34,805 nt of DNA from DASUUR01 sp036373975. GTDB taxonomy: Bacteria; Patescibacteriota; Saccharimonadia; Saccharimonadales; Saccharimonadaceae. The stretch covers positions 1-34,805 of the forward strand of contig DASUUR010000080.1 in the NCBI GenBank assembly GCA_036373975.1. Direction: 5' to 3'. Position 1 is the stretch's first letter, and the number at the start of each line of letters is the position of its first letter. The notes beneath the pieces were generated by a model. That model was not told the origin of the DNA and did no database searches. It was given only the letters and a program-made list of their open reading frames with translations. Made by a program: the position numbers and the translations under genes. Positions 6,801-14,381 of the stretch are shown piece by piece.

Positions 6801-8205
6801 AAAACAGGCACTGCACTACGCTAAACAGCTCTTACATAAAAAGAATAGCCGCATAGCGCAGCAGCTCCGAACTATTTTAAGCTCCACGCCTCAGGATTTT
6901 GATATCTTTGTAATGCTTTTTTCGTATTATGCATTGCTAAGGTATAATGAAACGCTTTTAACAGGCAAGGATATCGCCATCATATTAAAGCGGCTCGTTG
7001 CCGCTGAACAAAAGGTTGGCGGACCCTACCTCGATGCAACTGCAACGCCTGATCTTGGCCTCAATATTATTGCGGGGCTTATCCTGCAAGAGTTTACCAC
7101 TCTCCCTAAAGGTCTTGCACACTATCTTAAAAAAGCTCAAAGCGCAGACCTTAAAAGTGCCTATCTAAGCAATCAGCAGCTACATACGCTGTTTGGCAAA
7201 ATCGTTACTGCTTCGCCTCGCGACTCGCCCACCCGACAACAAAGAAGCCAGTGCTACCAAGACATGATTAAGCCCATATACACACTGGTAGCCAATGCCC
7301 CGAGCGGACTTCGCCCCCACCTACGGGTGGCCATGTCGTCGGTTGTACGAGCCGACAAGAACGAAGAAATTCTGCTTATGCCTGTGCTTTTCTGTAACTC
7401 GCTACACGCTTCTTTACAGCAAAAAGTCCCCTCTTCATCCTTACGTATTCTTTGCGAAGCAAACTTCCTCTGCTGGCTAGCCTATACCACCTACGATGCC
7501 CTGCTGGATCATGATAGATCACAAACAAGTTTACCCGTGGCCAACTGGGCGCTCCGCTCGTCGATCGCTGCGTACAGTGGGGCTGCAGCAAGCTATGTAT
7601 CGGTGAGCCGAATATTCGACACAGTGGATAGCACCAATATCTGGGAGCTGAACCATGCAAGCTGTCGAGTAACCGATGGTCGCATAACAATTGGAGTGTT
7701 GCCACAGTACACAACAAGGCAAAAGTTAGCCGAGAAGTCTCTCGCCCATGCGCTTGGACCGCTTCTAATAGCTGAAAGTATTGGAGCGACCCAGGAGCAA
7801 CTGCGCTATCTTGAGATAGCGTTTAGGCACTACCTAATTGCCAGGCAGCTGAGCGATGACTTGCACGACTGGCGCGACGATTTTACAAAAGGCCAGATGA
7901 CCTCAGTCGTCGTGGATTTACTGCAAGGTATTGCTGTCAGCGCGGGCACCTACGACGTACCTGTATTAGGCGAACAATTGAAGCAGTATTTTTGGGAGGT
8001 AGGCGCTCTTCAGCAATCAAAACTCGTGTTGTCGCACTGTAGATCCGCACGTCGTTACTTTAAAAAAAGTGACGTTATGGACATGTCAGGCGAGCTCTTT
8101 ACGCTAATCGACTCACTTGAAGGAATAGCCAAAGGAGCAATCGCAACCACACAAAGGCAAAAGGAATTTTTGACTGAATATGCCCCGCTTAAACATGCCG
8201 CTTAA
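6787..8205 (+). CDS. large class I isoprenoid-synthase-fold protein with toroid-like N-terminus (candidate peptide prenyltransferase)
   Basis: 472 residues from the ATG at 6787, which overlaps the kinase end and has GGA 6 nt upstream. The N-terminal part (about 40-115) has AAEQKVGGPYLD, like the repeats of squalene-cyclase/prenyltransferase alpha/alpha toroids. The C-terminal part has two Asp-rich sites of the kind that bind Mg-diphosphate in class I terpenoid enzymes: YDALLDHD (236-243) and QLSDDLHDWRDD (354-365), with a Lys soon after. It is longer than ComQ (about 300 residues). By context it may prenylate the peptide at 5281. Alternatives are a terpene synthase making a small-molecule signal, or a non-catalytic relative. 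Confidence 0.7.
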   Translation: MNTNEKQALHYAKQLLHKKNSRIAQQLRTILSSTPQDFDIFVMLFSYYALLRYNETLLTGKDIAIILKRLVAAEQKVGGPYLDATATPDLGLNIIAGLILQEFTTLPKGLAHYLKKAQSADLKSAYLSNQQLHTLFGKIVTASPRDSPTRQQRSQCYQDMIKPIYTLVANAPSGLRPHLRVAMSSVVRADKNEEILLMPVLFCNSLHASLQQKVPSSSLRILCEANFLCWLAYTTYDALLDHDRSQTSLPVANWALRSSIAAYSGAAASYVSVSRIFDTVDSTNIWELNHASCRVTDGRITIGVLPQYTTRQKLAEKSLAHALGPLLIAESIGATQEQLRYLEIAFRHYLIARQLSDDLHDWRDDFTKGQMTSVVVDLLQGIAVSAGTYDVPVLGEQLKQYFWEVGALQQSKLVLSHCRSARRYFKKSDVMDMSGELFTLIDSLEGIAKGAIATTQRQKEFLTEYAPLKHAA

Positions 8206-8809
8206 ATGCGTTGCCAAGCTTCATAAGCAGAATACCGAGCACAAGAAAGACTATTAAAATCCCCGCGCAGTAAAGTGCAACATTTCCATAGCCCCCAACG
8301 CTGGCCGGATTCAAGAAGGGGTACGGATACCAACCAATATATGCACCACGCAGCAAAGAATATATCAAATAAGCTGCCGGGAACAGTAGCCAACTTAGAA
8401 TATTGCTAAATGACAGTTGATTCTTTTGCGGCTGGTACAACCAGTCGATCACCACGACAACTGGCATAATATAGTGCAATAAAATGTTGATCCATGGAAT
8501 TTGTAAGCTCACTTCTATTCCCGAAAGCAAGCTGACATACACCACGCCGGTCACAGCCATATAGAGCACAGAGGCACCACGAATTATATCGTCAGTCTTG
8601 GTTGGAGGTCGCCGTTTTATGAGATAGCCCGTGCTAATAATGAAGATTGTCGCGGCAAGTATATTGCTGAGATTTGTAAAATAACTGAGGTAATTAATTG
8701 GGTCAAAAACCCCAGCCTGCTGCAAGCTCACCGCCTGAATAATAGCGGCGGCGAGCACCAGGAATCCGAACAGCAAGCGTACCGCAATGAGAAGCCGCCT
8801 TTTATCCAT
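8189..8809 (-). CDS. Pr6Pr-like six-TM membrane protein
   Basis: 206 residues with six hydrophobic segments. The pattern FTNLSNILAA, then HYIMPVVVVIDWL, then YPYPFLNP and GGYGN matches the Pr6Pr (FAR-17a/AIG1-like) family of integral membrane proteins, whose bacterial role is not established. It runs convergently to the isoprenoid-synthase-like gene and their 3' ends overlap by 17 nt, with no terminator between them. Confidence 0.75.
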   Translation of the reverse strand: MDKRRLLIAVRLLFGFLVLAAAIIQAVSLQQAGVFDPINYLSYFTNLSNILAATIFIISTGYLIKRRPPTKTDDIIRGASVLYMAVTGVVYVSLLSGIEVSLQIPWINILLHYIMPVVVVIDWLYQPQKNQLSFSNILSWLLFPAAYLIYSLLRGAYIGWYPYPFLNPASVGGYGNVALYCAGILIVFLVLGILLMKLGNAFKRHV

Positions 8810-8824
8810 AAAACGCTCGGCGGT

Positions 8825-9880
8825 TTATAGTTTCTCTAGCTTAGTTGTGGCATCCACCCCAAAGCTGGTTGGGAACTCGTAGTGGTGCTTGCGAACAAGC
8901 GGGGCAAACCCTTCTTTGCCATTGTTAACCGTTGAAAATTCGCTATAAATCGGTAGTTTAGTCTTTTCGTCAATAATGTAAAACCCTTTTAGTGCGCCGG
9001 AGGGAGACCGCTGAATGTATACTGTATCGAACTGATCTTCGACAATATCGGTATTAACACCGTTGCCACCTACCTTACCCGTTGTACCGTCGCGGAAAGA
9101 GAAGTAAAACGCATTAGACTCATATCCTTTTGTGCTCTCGGTTAGCCCAACACTTACGCTAATCTTGCGGCCTTTCTTGCCGTGGAACTCTGCCTCGCCT
9201 TCATCTTTAAGCGTTACATACGCGTTTTGCTTCATGTCGGCGATCATATCATCAAGCTGCTGTTTCGAGGCACCAACGGGAATGATACCGTCAGTTATTT
9301 TCGCACGCTGGTTACGCTTCCGGTCACAGTTGGTATAAAAGCGAGCATATTCGCCGGCTGGCTCAGTATCGTTTACAGCGGCGAGCGCTTGGTCGAATGT
9401 ATCGATATCTAAGCTGCTGGTTTTTGTGCGGAACTCCTCGCCCTTAATACACTTTCCTGCTCCGGCCGAAAGCCTCGACTGGTATATCGAGACATTTGTA
9501 AACGCCTTGGTTTTATAGTCATATTCGGTGAGGGCGAGGCTCTCTAAATACGGTTTTTTGCCTAAATCTGCCTCTGATTCATATGATGCTTCGTATGCAT
9601 GGAGGCGAACCATGTTCTTCTGCCCGGTGGTGGCAAGCATATCATAGAACAGGGTGGCGGTCGGAGAGCTAAAGGAGCTCATAACCCACATGACCAGTGG
9701 AATTATAATCAGTGGCAAAACAAGCACGCAGACTAATATAATGAACCACGGTTGTTTATATATAGGCTTTTTGGTTGGCTGCGGCTGGATTGGCACCGGA
9801 TTTGGCGCTGGTGTTGGTGTTGGTGTTGGTGTTGGCGCTTGTGGAGTAACAGGCGCTTGAGATGATGGTTCGTTATTCAT
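8825..9880 (-). CDS. membrane-anchored protein with Pro/Thr-rich N-terminus
   Basis: 351 residues. Residues 1-40 are low-complexity Pro/Thr/Gln including a (PT)n run encoded by a short tandem repeat. One TM follows (about 46-68), then a soluble domain of about 280 residues expected outside the cell. Two Cys (in KCIKGEE and TNCDRKR) could form a disulfide. Such proline-rich cytosolic tails before a single TM are frequent among CPR hypotheticals. GGGG lies just before the ATG. It lies 15 nt upstream of the Pr6Pr-like gene on the same strand, so the two are likely an operon. Function unknown. Confidence 0.8.
   Translation of the reverse strand: MNNEPSSQAPVTPQAPTPTPTPTPAPNPVPIQPQPTKKPIYKQPWFIILVCVLVLPLIIIPLVMWVMSSFSSPTATLFYDMLATTGQKNMVRLHAYEASYESEADLGKKPYLESLALTEYDYKTKAFTNVSIYQSRLSAGAGKCIKGEEFRTKTSSLDIDTFDQALAAVNDTEPAGEYARFYTNCDRKRNQRAKITDGIIPVGASKQQLDDMIADMKQNAYVTLKDEGEAEFHGKKGRKISVSVGLTESTKGYESNAFYFSFRDGTTGKVGGNGVNTDIVEDQFDTVYIQRSPSGALKGFYIIDEKTKLPIYSEFSTVNNGKEGFAPLVRKHHYEFPTSFGVDATTKLEKL
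9810..9833 (+). repeat. hexanucleotide tandem repeat inside a coding region
   Basis: Four copies of GGTGTT on the plus strand, with near-copies on either side. On the minus strand they encode Pro-Thr repeats. Copy-number change would keep the frame and change the length of the low-complexity tail. Confidence 0.8.
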
Positions 9881-9974
9881 ATTCCCCTTTTGCTTATACT
9901 ACTTTTATTGTAAGGTGTTTGCCCTGCTGAGACAACTTATGAAATAATAAACATATAATAGATCAAGGAACTAT

Positions 9975-11288
9975 ATGCGCATCACCCAACCCCGGATCCC
10001 AAGTGGATTCCCCGAATACTTGCCATCTAAACAGATTGAGTTTAACCGACTGCTCGGAATCGTTCGCGAGATCTATGAGTTACATGGGTTTTCGCCTGTT
10101 GATACAGTGGGCGTAGAAATAGCCGACGTGCTACTCGCTAAGAGTGGTGGTGATACTGCCAAAGAAGTCTATCGGTTTACCAAGGGAACAACTGAGCTAG
10201 CGCTGCCCTTTGATCAGACCGTCCCGTTGGCACGTTACGTTGCCCAACACCAGAATGAGTTGGTATTTCCGTTTAGAGCCTATCAGATTAGCCGCGTGCA
10301 CCGCGGCGAACGTTCGCAGGCCGGGCGTTTCCGTGAGTTCTACCAGTGTGATATTGATGTAATTGGCTCGCATAGCCCAATTATTGACGCCGAGTTCCCG
10401 ATTGTTATAAATAAAATATTTGAGCGTTTTAATTTTGGGGAATTCACAATTCGCATTAACGATCGCCGAATCCTTAATGGTTTTTTTGCAAGCCTTGGCC
10501 AAACCGAAAAAGCCACCGATATTATGCGGGCAGTCGACAAAGTTGAAAAACTAGGTCCTGAACAATTCAGGGCCGAACTCACCGCACTTGGGCTTAGCTC
10601 TTCGATTATCGACCAACTACTCGAATTCATTGCTATCAAGGGGAGCAACGACACGATACTGGAGCAACTCAAACCATTTGCTCAGAATTCCACCACTTTA
10701 CAAGAGGGTCTGGCCAGCTTACAAACCCTTGTTGATGCGCTGCGTGCCGCGGGTATGCCCGAGCATCGATTCCAGATTGATCTCAAAATCGCCAGGGGCC
10801 TAGATTATTACACGGGCACGGTGTATGAAACAATTCTTAACGACTATCCAGGCATTGGCAGCGTGTGCTCGGGCGGGCGCTATGACAACCTCACGGGGCA
10901 CTACTCAACTACCGAACTACCTGGTGTCGGAATCTCTATTGGCCTGACCCGCCTGTTCTACCAGCTCATCGAAGCCAAGGTTATTATGCCCACTAAGCAA
11001 AGCCTTGCCGAGGTTGTAGTTGTACCGCTCAGCGATGCGGAGATGAATATGTCACTCACAATCGCAGGGCAACTCCGCGATGCCGGCATTCCAGTAATTG
11101 TATATACGGAGCCAGGCAAGATAAAAAAGAAGCTTCAATATGTTAATCGCATGGGAGCTCATTATGCTCTTATAATTGGCGAGCAAGAGCAAAAGAATAA
11201 CCAAATACAAGTTAAAGATATGTTCTCCGGCAAGTCGGTGCTTATTGAGATGTCAGAGATTTCACAATTTCTCGGTAGCCAGCTCTAG
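9975..11288 (+). CDS. hisS: histidyl-tRNA synthetase
   Basis: 437 residues, typical length. Class II motif 2 is at about 107-128 (RVHRGERSQAGRFREFYQCD). The His-binding RGLDYYTG is at 274-281, GGRYDNL at 300-306, and motif 3 GVGISIGLTR at 317-326. The last 100 residues form the anticodon-binding domain. AAGGA lies 8-10 nt before the ATG. It stands alone between divergent and convergent neighbours and ends in a hairpin at 11295. Confidence 0.97.
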   Translation: MRITQPRIPSGFPEYLPSKQIEFNRLLGIVREIYELHGFSPVDTVGVEIADVLLAKSGGDTAKEVYRFTKGTTELALPFDQTVPLARYVAQHQNELVFPFRAYQISRVHRGERSQAGRFREFYQCDIDVIGSHSPIIDAEFPIVINKIFERFNFGEFTIRINDRRILNGFFASLGQTEKATDIMRAVDKVEKLGPEQFRAELTALGLSSSIIDQLLEFIAIKGSNDTILEQLKPFAQNSTTLQEGLASLQTLVDALRAAGMPEHRFQIDLKIARGLDYYTGTVYETILNDYPGIGSVCSGGRYDNLTGHYSTTELPGVGISIGLTRLFYQLIEAKVIMPTKQSLAEVVVVPLSDAEMNMSLTIAGQLRDAGIPVIVYTEPGKIKKKLQYVNRMGAHYALIIGEQEQKNNQIQVKDMFSGKSVLIEMSEISQFLGSQL

Positions 11289-11294
11289 AATAGA

Positions 11295-11325
11295 GGGCGC
11301 CAGGTAACAATGCTGCCTGGCGCCC
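11295..11325. terminator. hairpin between convergent genes
   Basis: A 10-bp perfect G+C-rich stem (11295-11304 / 11316-11325). The T tract is weak on both sides, so it may serve hisS and the convergent 11331 gene as a weak terminator or simply as a 3'-end barrier. Confidence 0.6.
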
Positions 11326-11330
11326 TTGTC

Positions 11331-11675
11331 TCACCCTGATATACGCGGGGTAGAGCTACCGTGGTACCAGTGGCGCCTCAGTAGATACAGGACGATGTCG
11401 TTCTGAAGCTTAGTCCGCCTTTCGTACTCAACATCGTCAAGAGCCTGATCTACCTCTGCTTGCGTCAATCGCCCACCACGACGCAGCCTGTCCCCAAATC
11501 GAGCCTGCAGCAGCCGTCCCACTCGCACAACGAAGTACGCCTCGTGATCACCCGAGTCGAAAAATTCCGAAGGAGAAGGGTTGGTGGCATAACTATTCCA
11601 AAATTCGCGAATAGCGGGCTCAAAGTGAGGCGCAGTGGCCAGCAAAGCCTGTACGGCTTGCCTCGTATTAGTCAC
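11331..11675 (-). CDS. small orphan soluble protein
   Basis: 114 residues from a GTG start (11673-11675) with AGGAGA five to seven bases upstream. Highly charged and helical, with no TM or signal. The segment AEVDQALDDVEYERRTKLQNDIVLYLLRRH looks like a long amphipathic helix. Convergent with hisS. No family recognised. Confidence 0.7.
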   Translation of the reverse strand: MTNTRQAVQALLATAPHFEPAIREFWNSYATNPSPSEFFDSGDHEAYFVVRVGRLLQARFGDRLRRGGRLTQAEVDQALDDVEYERRTKLQNDIVLYLLRRHWYHGSSTPRISG

Positions 11676-11753
11676 GACTTCTCCTGAAAATAGGCATTTT
11701 CCAAAGACATTTTTTAGTTTACAGTTATCACCTTAAATGTACACTAAAAAGAA

Positions 11754-11782
11754 TTTGTATATTTACCATATTAAATTATAAT
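11754..11782 (+). promoter_or_regulatory. sigma-A-type promoter for the 11818 gene
   Basis: -35 TTTGTA (11754-11759), 17-nt spacer, consensus -10 TATAAT (11777-11782) in an AT-rich gap. The transcript would start about 28 nt before the ATG at 11818. Confidence 0.7.
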
Positions 11783-11817
11783 TTCAATGTCAGTCTCTAC
11801 TAGCAGCGGGAGTTCGC

Positions 11818-12666
11818 ATGAAGCACACGACGGTGTTCGACTTCGCTAGCCTGGGGCTTTGTATGGCTACAGTGGCCAAAGAAAGCTCTACCGCATGGGA
11901 GGGGCTGGGCAAGGAACACGCTTCGTTGCAGGGTCGACTGATTCGGCTATACACCAAGCTCCGGCCCTATCTTCACTCGATTGAGGGAACGAACCACTTA
12001 CTCGACAGCAAGCTCGGCAACCTGAGGAATTTTGCCAGCAAGCATGGCCTCAAGGAAACCTTCCATGATCTAGCGGGTGATCATGGCCTCGCTATGGCCA
12101 CTTCGGTTAAGATCACCATGGGAGCCGAGGCCTTGTTTGACAGCTGGTCGGCACCGCAGGCTGGTGGCCGCTCGGTGCGGTACAAGACGATCCGGCTTAT
12201 CTCGACCGCCGAAATTGATGTCTTTCGGGTCGGGAACAACCGCCTCTTCAAGATCCCGACGCCAGATGGTCTCAACATGTGGCTTATCGCAACCCCACCA
12301 CCGAAGGACGCCCTGAGTCTAACGGAGCTGGCACTTGATGTCACACCGGCATCAATCCGGATAGACAGGCGTTTCAAAGATCTGGTGATGCCCGTCCTGA
12401 ACATCGATCAGACGGCGTCGCTGGGTTGGCTGCAGGGTATGGCCACGACCAGCGCCAGTCACAAGATCAACCAGGCGAAGCAACGCGTCAAGGTAGAGGT
12501 TGGGGCGGCGCCTTTCGAAAACTCCCCCCTCTGGACACCCGAGGACAACGATCCGTCCAAGCACGTAGTGCTTGACAAGGGCTTGGCCGGTTGGTTCACC
12601 GACGGCCACAACCCGGTGCCGCTCGCCACCTTCTACGCCGGACAGGACAGCTGGGTGCGCGTGTAG
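11818..12666 (+). CDS. divergent serpin-like protein (tentative)
   Basis: 282 residues, no signal peptide. Several stretches fall in the order expected of serpins. VFDFASLGLCMATVA is near the start. NMWLIATPPPKDALSLTEL resembles the serpin LPkd segment. LVMPVLNIDQTASLGWLQGM resembles the PkF..dL..L..lG segment. RVKVEVGAAPFE sits at the place of the hinge, and PVPLATFYAGQ at the place of the C-terminal lFaG strand. It is shorter than usual serpins (about 370) and the hinge is poor, so inhibitory activity is doubtful. Strongly G+C-rich codons. It has its own promoter and terminator. If not a serpin, it is an orphan. Confidence 0.45.
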   Translation: MKHTTVFDFASLGLCMATVAKESSTAWEGLGKEHASLQGRLIRLYTKLRPYLHSIEGTNHLLDSKLGNLRNFASKHGLKETFHDLAGDHGLAMATSVKITMGAEALFDSWSAPQAGGRSVRYKTIRLISTAEIDVFRVGNNRLFKIPTPDGLNMWLIATPPPKDALSLTELALDVTPASIRIDRRFKDLVMPVLNIDQTASLGWLQGMATTSASHKINQAKQRVKVEVGAAPFENSPLWTPEDNDPSKHVVLDKGLAGWFTDGHNPVPLATFYAGQDSWVRV

Positions 12667-12675
12667 CGCTTCCTA

Positions 12676-12713
12676 GGCCGCTGGACGACTCATACTCGCC
12701 CAGCGGCCTTTTT
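12676..12713 (+). terminator. intrinsic terminator
   Basis: A 9-bp perfect stem GGCCGCTGG / CCAGCGGCC (12676-12684 / 12700-12708) followed by TTTTT, just after the serpin-like gene. Confidence 0.88.
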
Positions 12714-12730
12714 CGCCTCTAGCCATCTGA

Positions 12731-12736
12731 TACAAT
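12731..12736 (+). promoter_or_regulatory. -10 box of a leaderless gene
   Basis: TACAAT ends 6 nt before the ATG at 12743 and there is no ribosome-binding site. The transcription start would fall on or next to the A of the ATG. Confidence 0.6.
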
Positions 12737-12742
12737 TTCTTT

Positions 12743-13126
12743 ATGGATACAGACAAAGGGATTTTGTGGCTACGCCTCGATGAACCGTCGCGTGCACGCC
12801 TCTTGCAAGCATGTCCGCCCCGACACGCCACAACCTACTGCCACCATGTTACATTACGCCATGGTGTTACCGCCCAGGAGTACGAGGCATTATTTGGTCG
12901 ACAGTGCACGGTTGAAGTCTATGAAGCTTGCTGGGATGGTTCCGTTCAAGCAGTTCGAGTCAACACGCATGGCCTACCCGATCAATACGGCGTTCCGCAT
13001 GTCACTATTTCGGCCGCCGACGGTATTGCGCCTTTTACTTCCGTCGCCATGCTCAAGGATCCAGCCCATCACCACCAGAAGCTTAGTCTTGAGCTGTCGG
13101 GAGTGATCGAATTCGTTGCTTTCTAG
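12743..13126 (+). CDS. 2H phosphoesterase-like small protein
   Basis: 127 residues. Two His-x-Thr motifs, HVT at 35-37 (CHHVTLRHG) and HVT at 86-88 (VPHVTISAADG), are spaced as in the 2H phosphoesterase superfamily. Its members open 2',3'-cyclic phosphates in RNA; the C-terminal phosphodiesterase part of fungal tRNA ligases is a relative with similar motif surroundings. No TM or signal. A role in RNA end repair is plausible by family only. Apparently leaderless. Confidence 0.6.
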   Translation: MDTDKGILWLRLDEPSRARLLQACPPRHATTYCHHVTLRHGVTAQEYEALFGRQCTVEVYEACWDGSVQAVRVNTHGLPDQYGVPHVTISAADGIAPFTSVAMLKDPAHHHQKLSLELSGVIEFVAF

Positions 13127-13149
13127 CACAAATAAAGCCAATAAAAAAC

Positions 13150-13183
13150 AGGCCACCCCCGCCGCAATCAGCGGGGGTGGCCT
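13150..13183. terminator. bidirectional terminator
   Basis: A 13-bp perfect stem (13150-13162 / 13171-13183) between convergent genes. On the minus strand it runs into a TTTTTT tract, so it is strongest for the 13202 gene; the plus side has a short TTT. Confidence 0.88.
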
Positions 13184-13201
13184 TTCTAACGTCCCGGACG
13201 G

Positions 13202-13741
13202 TTAGCTCTCAACGCTCAATGGCTGCCACCGCCCAGCCGGAGTCAACCGCATTTCGTACTGATTGACGGCCGGCCTTCGGATCGTCACCATGTCATCCTT
13301 GCGACGAGCAAAGGTGGCCATGCCCGCCTGAACAGTCCAACCCTGAGGCCCATGGCGGACGTGCACACGCAGTACGTGGCGCGTCGAGCCAATTGGTATG
13401 TCTGCGACACTCGTGCAGTGGAGTCGACTATGCCAAGAGTTATAACTCTTGGCACCCGAGGTGATCTTGAGCACCTCAATCGCGTCTGGCGCTGGTTCAC
13501 CAGTAAGCCACCGGTGCTCGCTAAAGCCGACAAAAGTGATGTCGCAACCCCTTTCGACTCGCCGCACACGAATTGCTTCCTTGCCGCCTCTGCGCGCCAC
13601 CCGGACATCGCGGTTGATGTAGGCCACCCTGTCCTTCACAGAGACATCCTGGCACGCGATGTACCCGAACTCACCAAGCTTCAGGCGACCGACGGTTATT
13701 GCATCGCCGGGTTCGGCAAAGTTACCCAGTTGACGCGACAT
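13202..13741 (-). CDS. orphan protein, tandem paralog B
   Basis: 179 residues, soluble, beta-rich in appearance. It shares with the adjacent gene at 13775 the same length and a common frame of motifs: VGRLKLGEFGYI, RRGGKEAIRVRRVERG, ITFVGFSEHRW and EPAPDAIEV. The C-terminal third is less similar. The two are 33 nt apart on the same strand and clearly arose by duplication. Codon usage is G+C-rich. No catalytic motif, TM or signal seen; no family recognised. Confidence 0.8.
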   Translation of the reverse strand: MSRQLGNFAEPGDAITVGRLKLGEFGYIACQDVSVKDRVAYINRDVRVARRGGKEAIRVRRVERGCDITFVGFSEHRWLTGEPAPDAIEVLKITSGAKSYNSWHSRLHCTSVADIPIGSTRHVLRVHVRHGPQGWTVQAGMATFARRKDDMVTIRRPAVNQYEMRLTPAGRWQPLSVES

Positions 13742-13774
13742 GTATAACTCCTTGATCTGTCGTAGCGGCAGTTC

Positions 13775-14314
13775 TTAGTCCACAATAACCGTCAACGGAC
13801 ACCAACCACTATCCAACTCGATGCTGTACTTATCGCCAGACCGTCGCCTGAGAGCGACCCTTCCAGCCTTAGGAAGCTTGAAGACCACCACCTCAGCCCT
13901 GACCTCAGGGCGCTCAGGCGATCCCTCGACTTGGGCCCGCGCAACGTAGCGCAGCTCATTTGCCATGGTTGCAACAGTCGTCTCCGCCAGTAGCCGGGAC
14001 CACCGAACATGGTTGGCGCCGCCCACAGAGATCCTGACCACCTTTACGGCATCAGCGGATGGCTCCTTGCGCGCCCAATGGTGCTCGGTGAAACCAACAA
14101 ACCTGATGCGGTAGCCCGCGGCGACACGCTCAACGCGAATCGTCTCGCCTGGCGCCCTACGGGTGACGATCACATCGGGATCAAGGAACACCTCCTCGCC
14201 CCTTACGGCAAGCTCCGAGGGATCGATATACCCGAACTCACCCACCTTCAGTTGGCCAACAGTTGTCGTGAGGGCCGAACCGCCAAACTCTCCACGGGGA
14301 GCATTGCCACCCAT
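13775..14314 (-). CDS. orphan protein, tandem paralog A
   Basis: 179 residues, paralog of the gene at 13202: VGQLKVGEFGYI, RRAPGETIRVERVAAG, IRFVGFTEHHW and EPSADAVKV align without gaps. It is the promoter-proximal copy. GGAGGTG stands 6 nt before the ATG and a TATAAT lies at 14349-14354. The conserved core with diverged ends suggests a small beta-rich binding domain. G+C-rich codons. Function unknown. Confidence 0.8.
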   Translation of the reverse strand: MGGNAPRGEFGGSALTTTVGQLKVGEFGYIDPSELAVRGEEVFLDPDVIVTRRAPGETIRVERVAAGYRIRFVGFTEHHWARKEPSADAVKVVRISVGGANHVRWSRLLAETTVATMANELRYVARAQVEGSPERPEVRAEVVVFKLPKAGRVALRRRSGDKYSIELDSGWCPLTVIVD

Positions 14315-14348
14315 GAGAACACCTCCATCGTTGTCTTGGACGGAGTAA

Positions 14349-14354
14349 ATTATA
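14349..14354 (-). promoter_or_regulatory. -10 box of the tandem paralog operon
   Basis: Consensus TATAAT on the minus strand, 34 nt before the ATG at 14314. No clear -35. Confidence 0.55.
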
Positions 14355-14381
14355 CAATAAAAACCCCTGGGGAGCTAGTCG

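Noticed and set aside
9810..9833. GGTGTT repeats considered as a CRISPR or regulatory array
   Set aside because: Unit length is 6 nt with no spacers, and it encodes a Pro-Thr run in frame. No CRISPR array or cas gene was seen in the window.
13285..13747. Overlapping long ORFs on both strands in the tandem paralog region
   Set aside because: Only the 13202-13741 minus frame has the duplication partner, ribosome-binding context and terminator.
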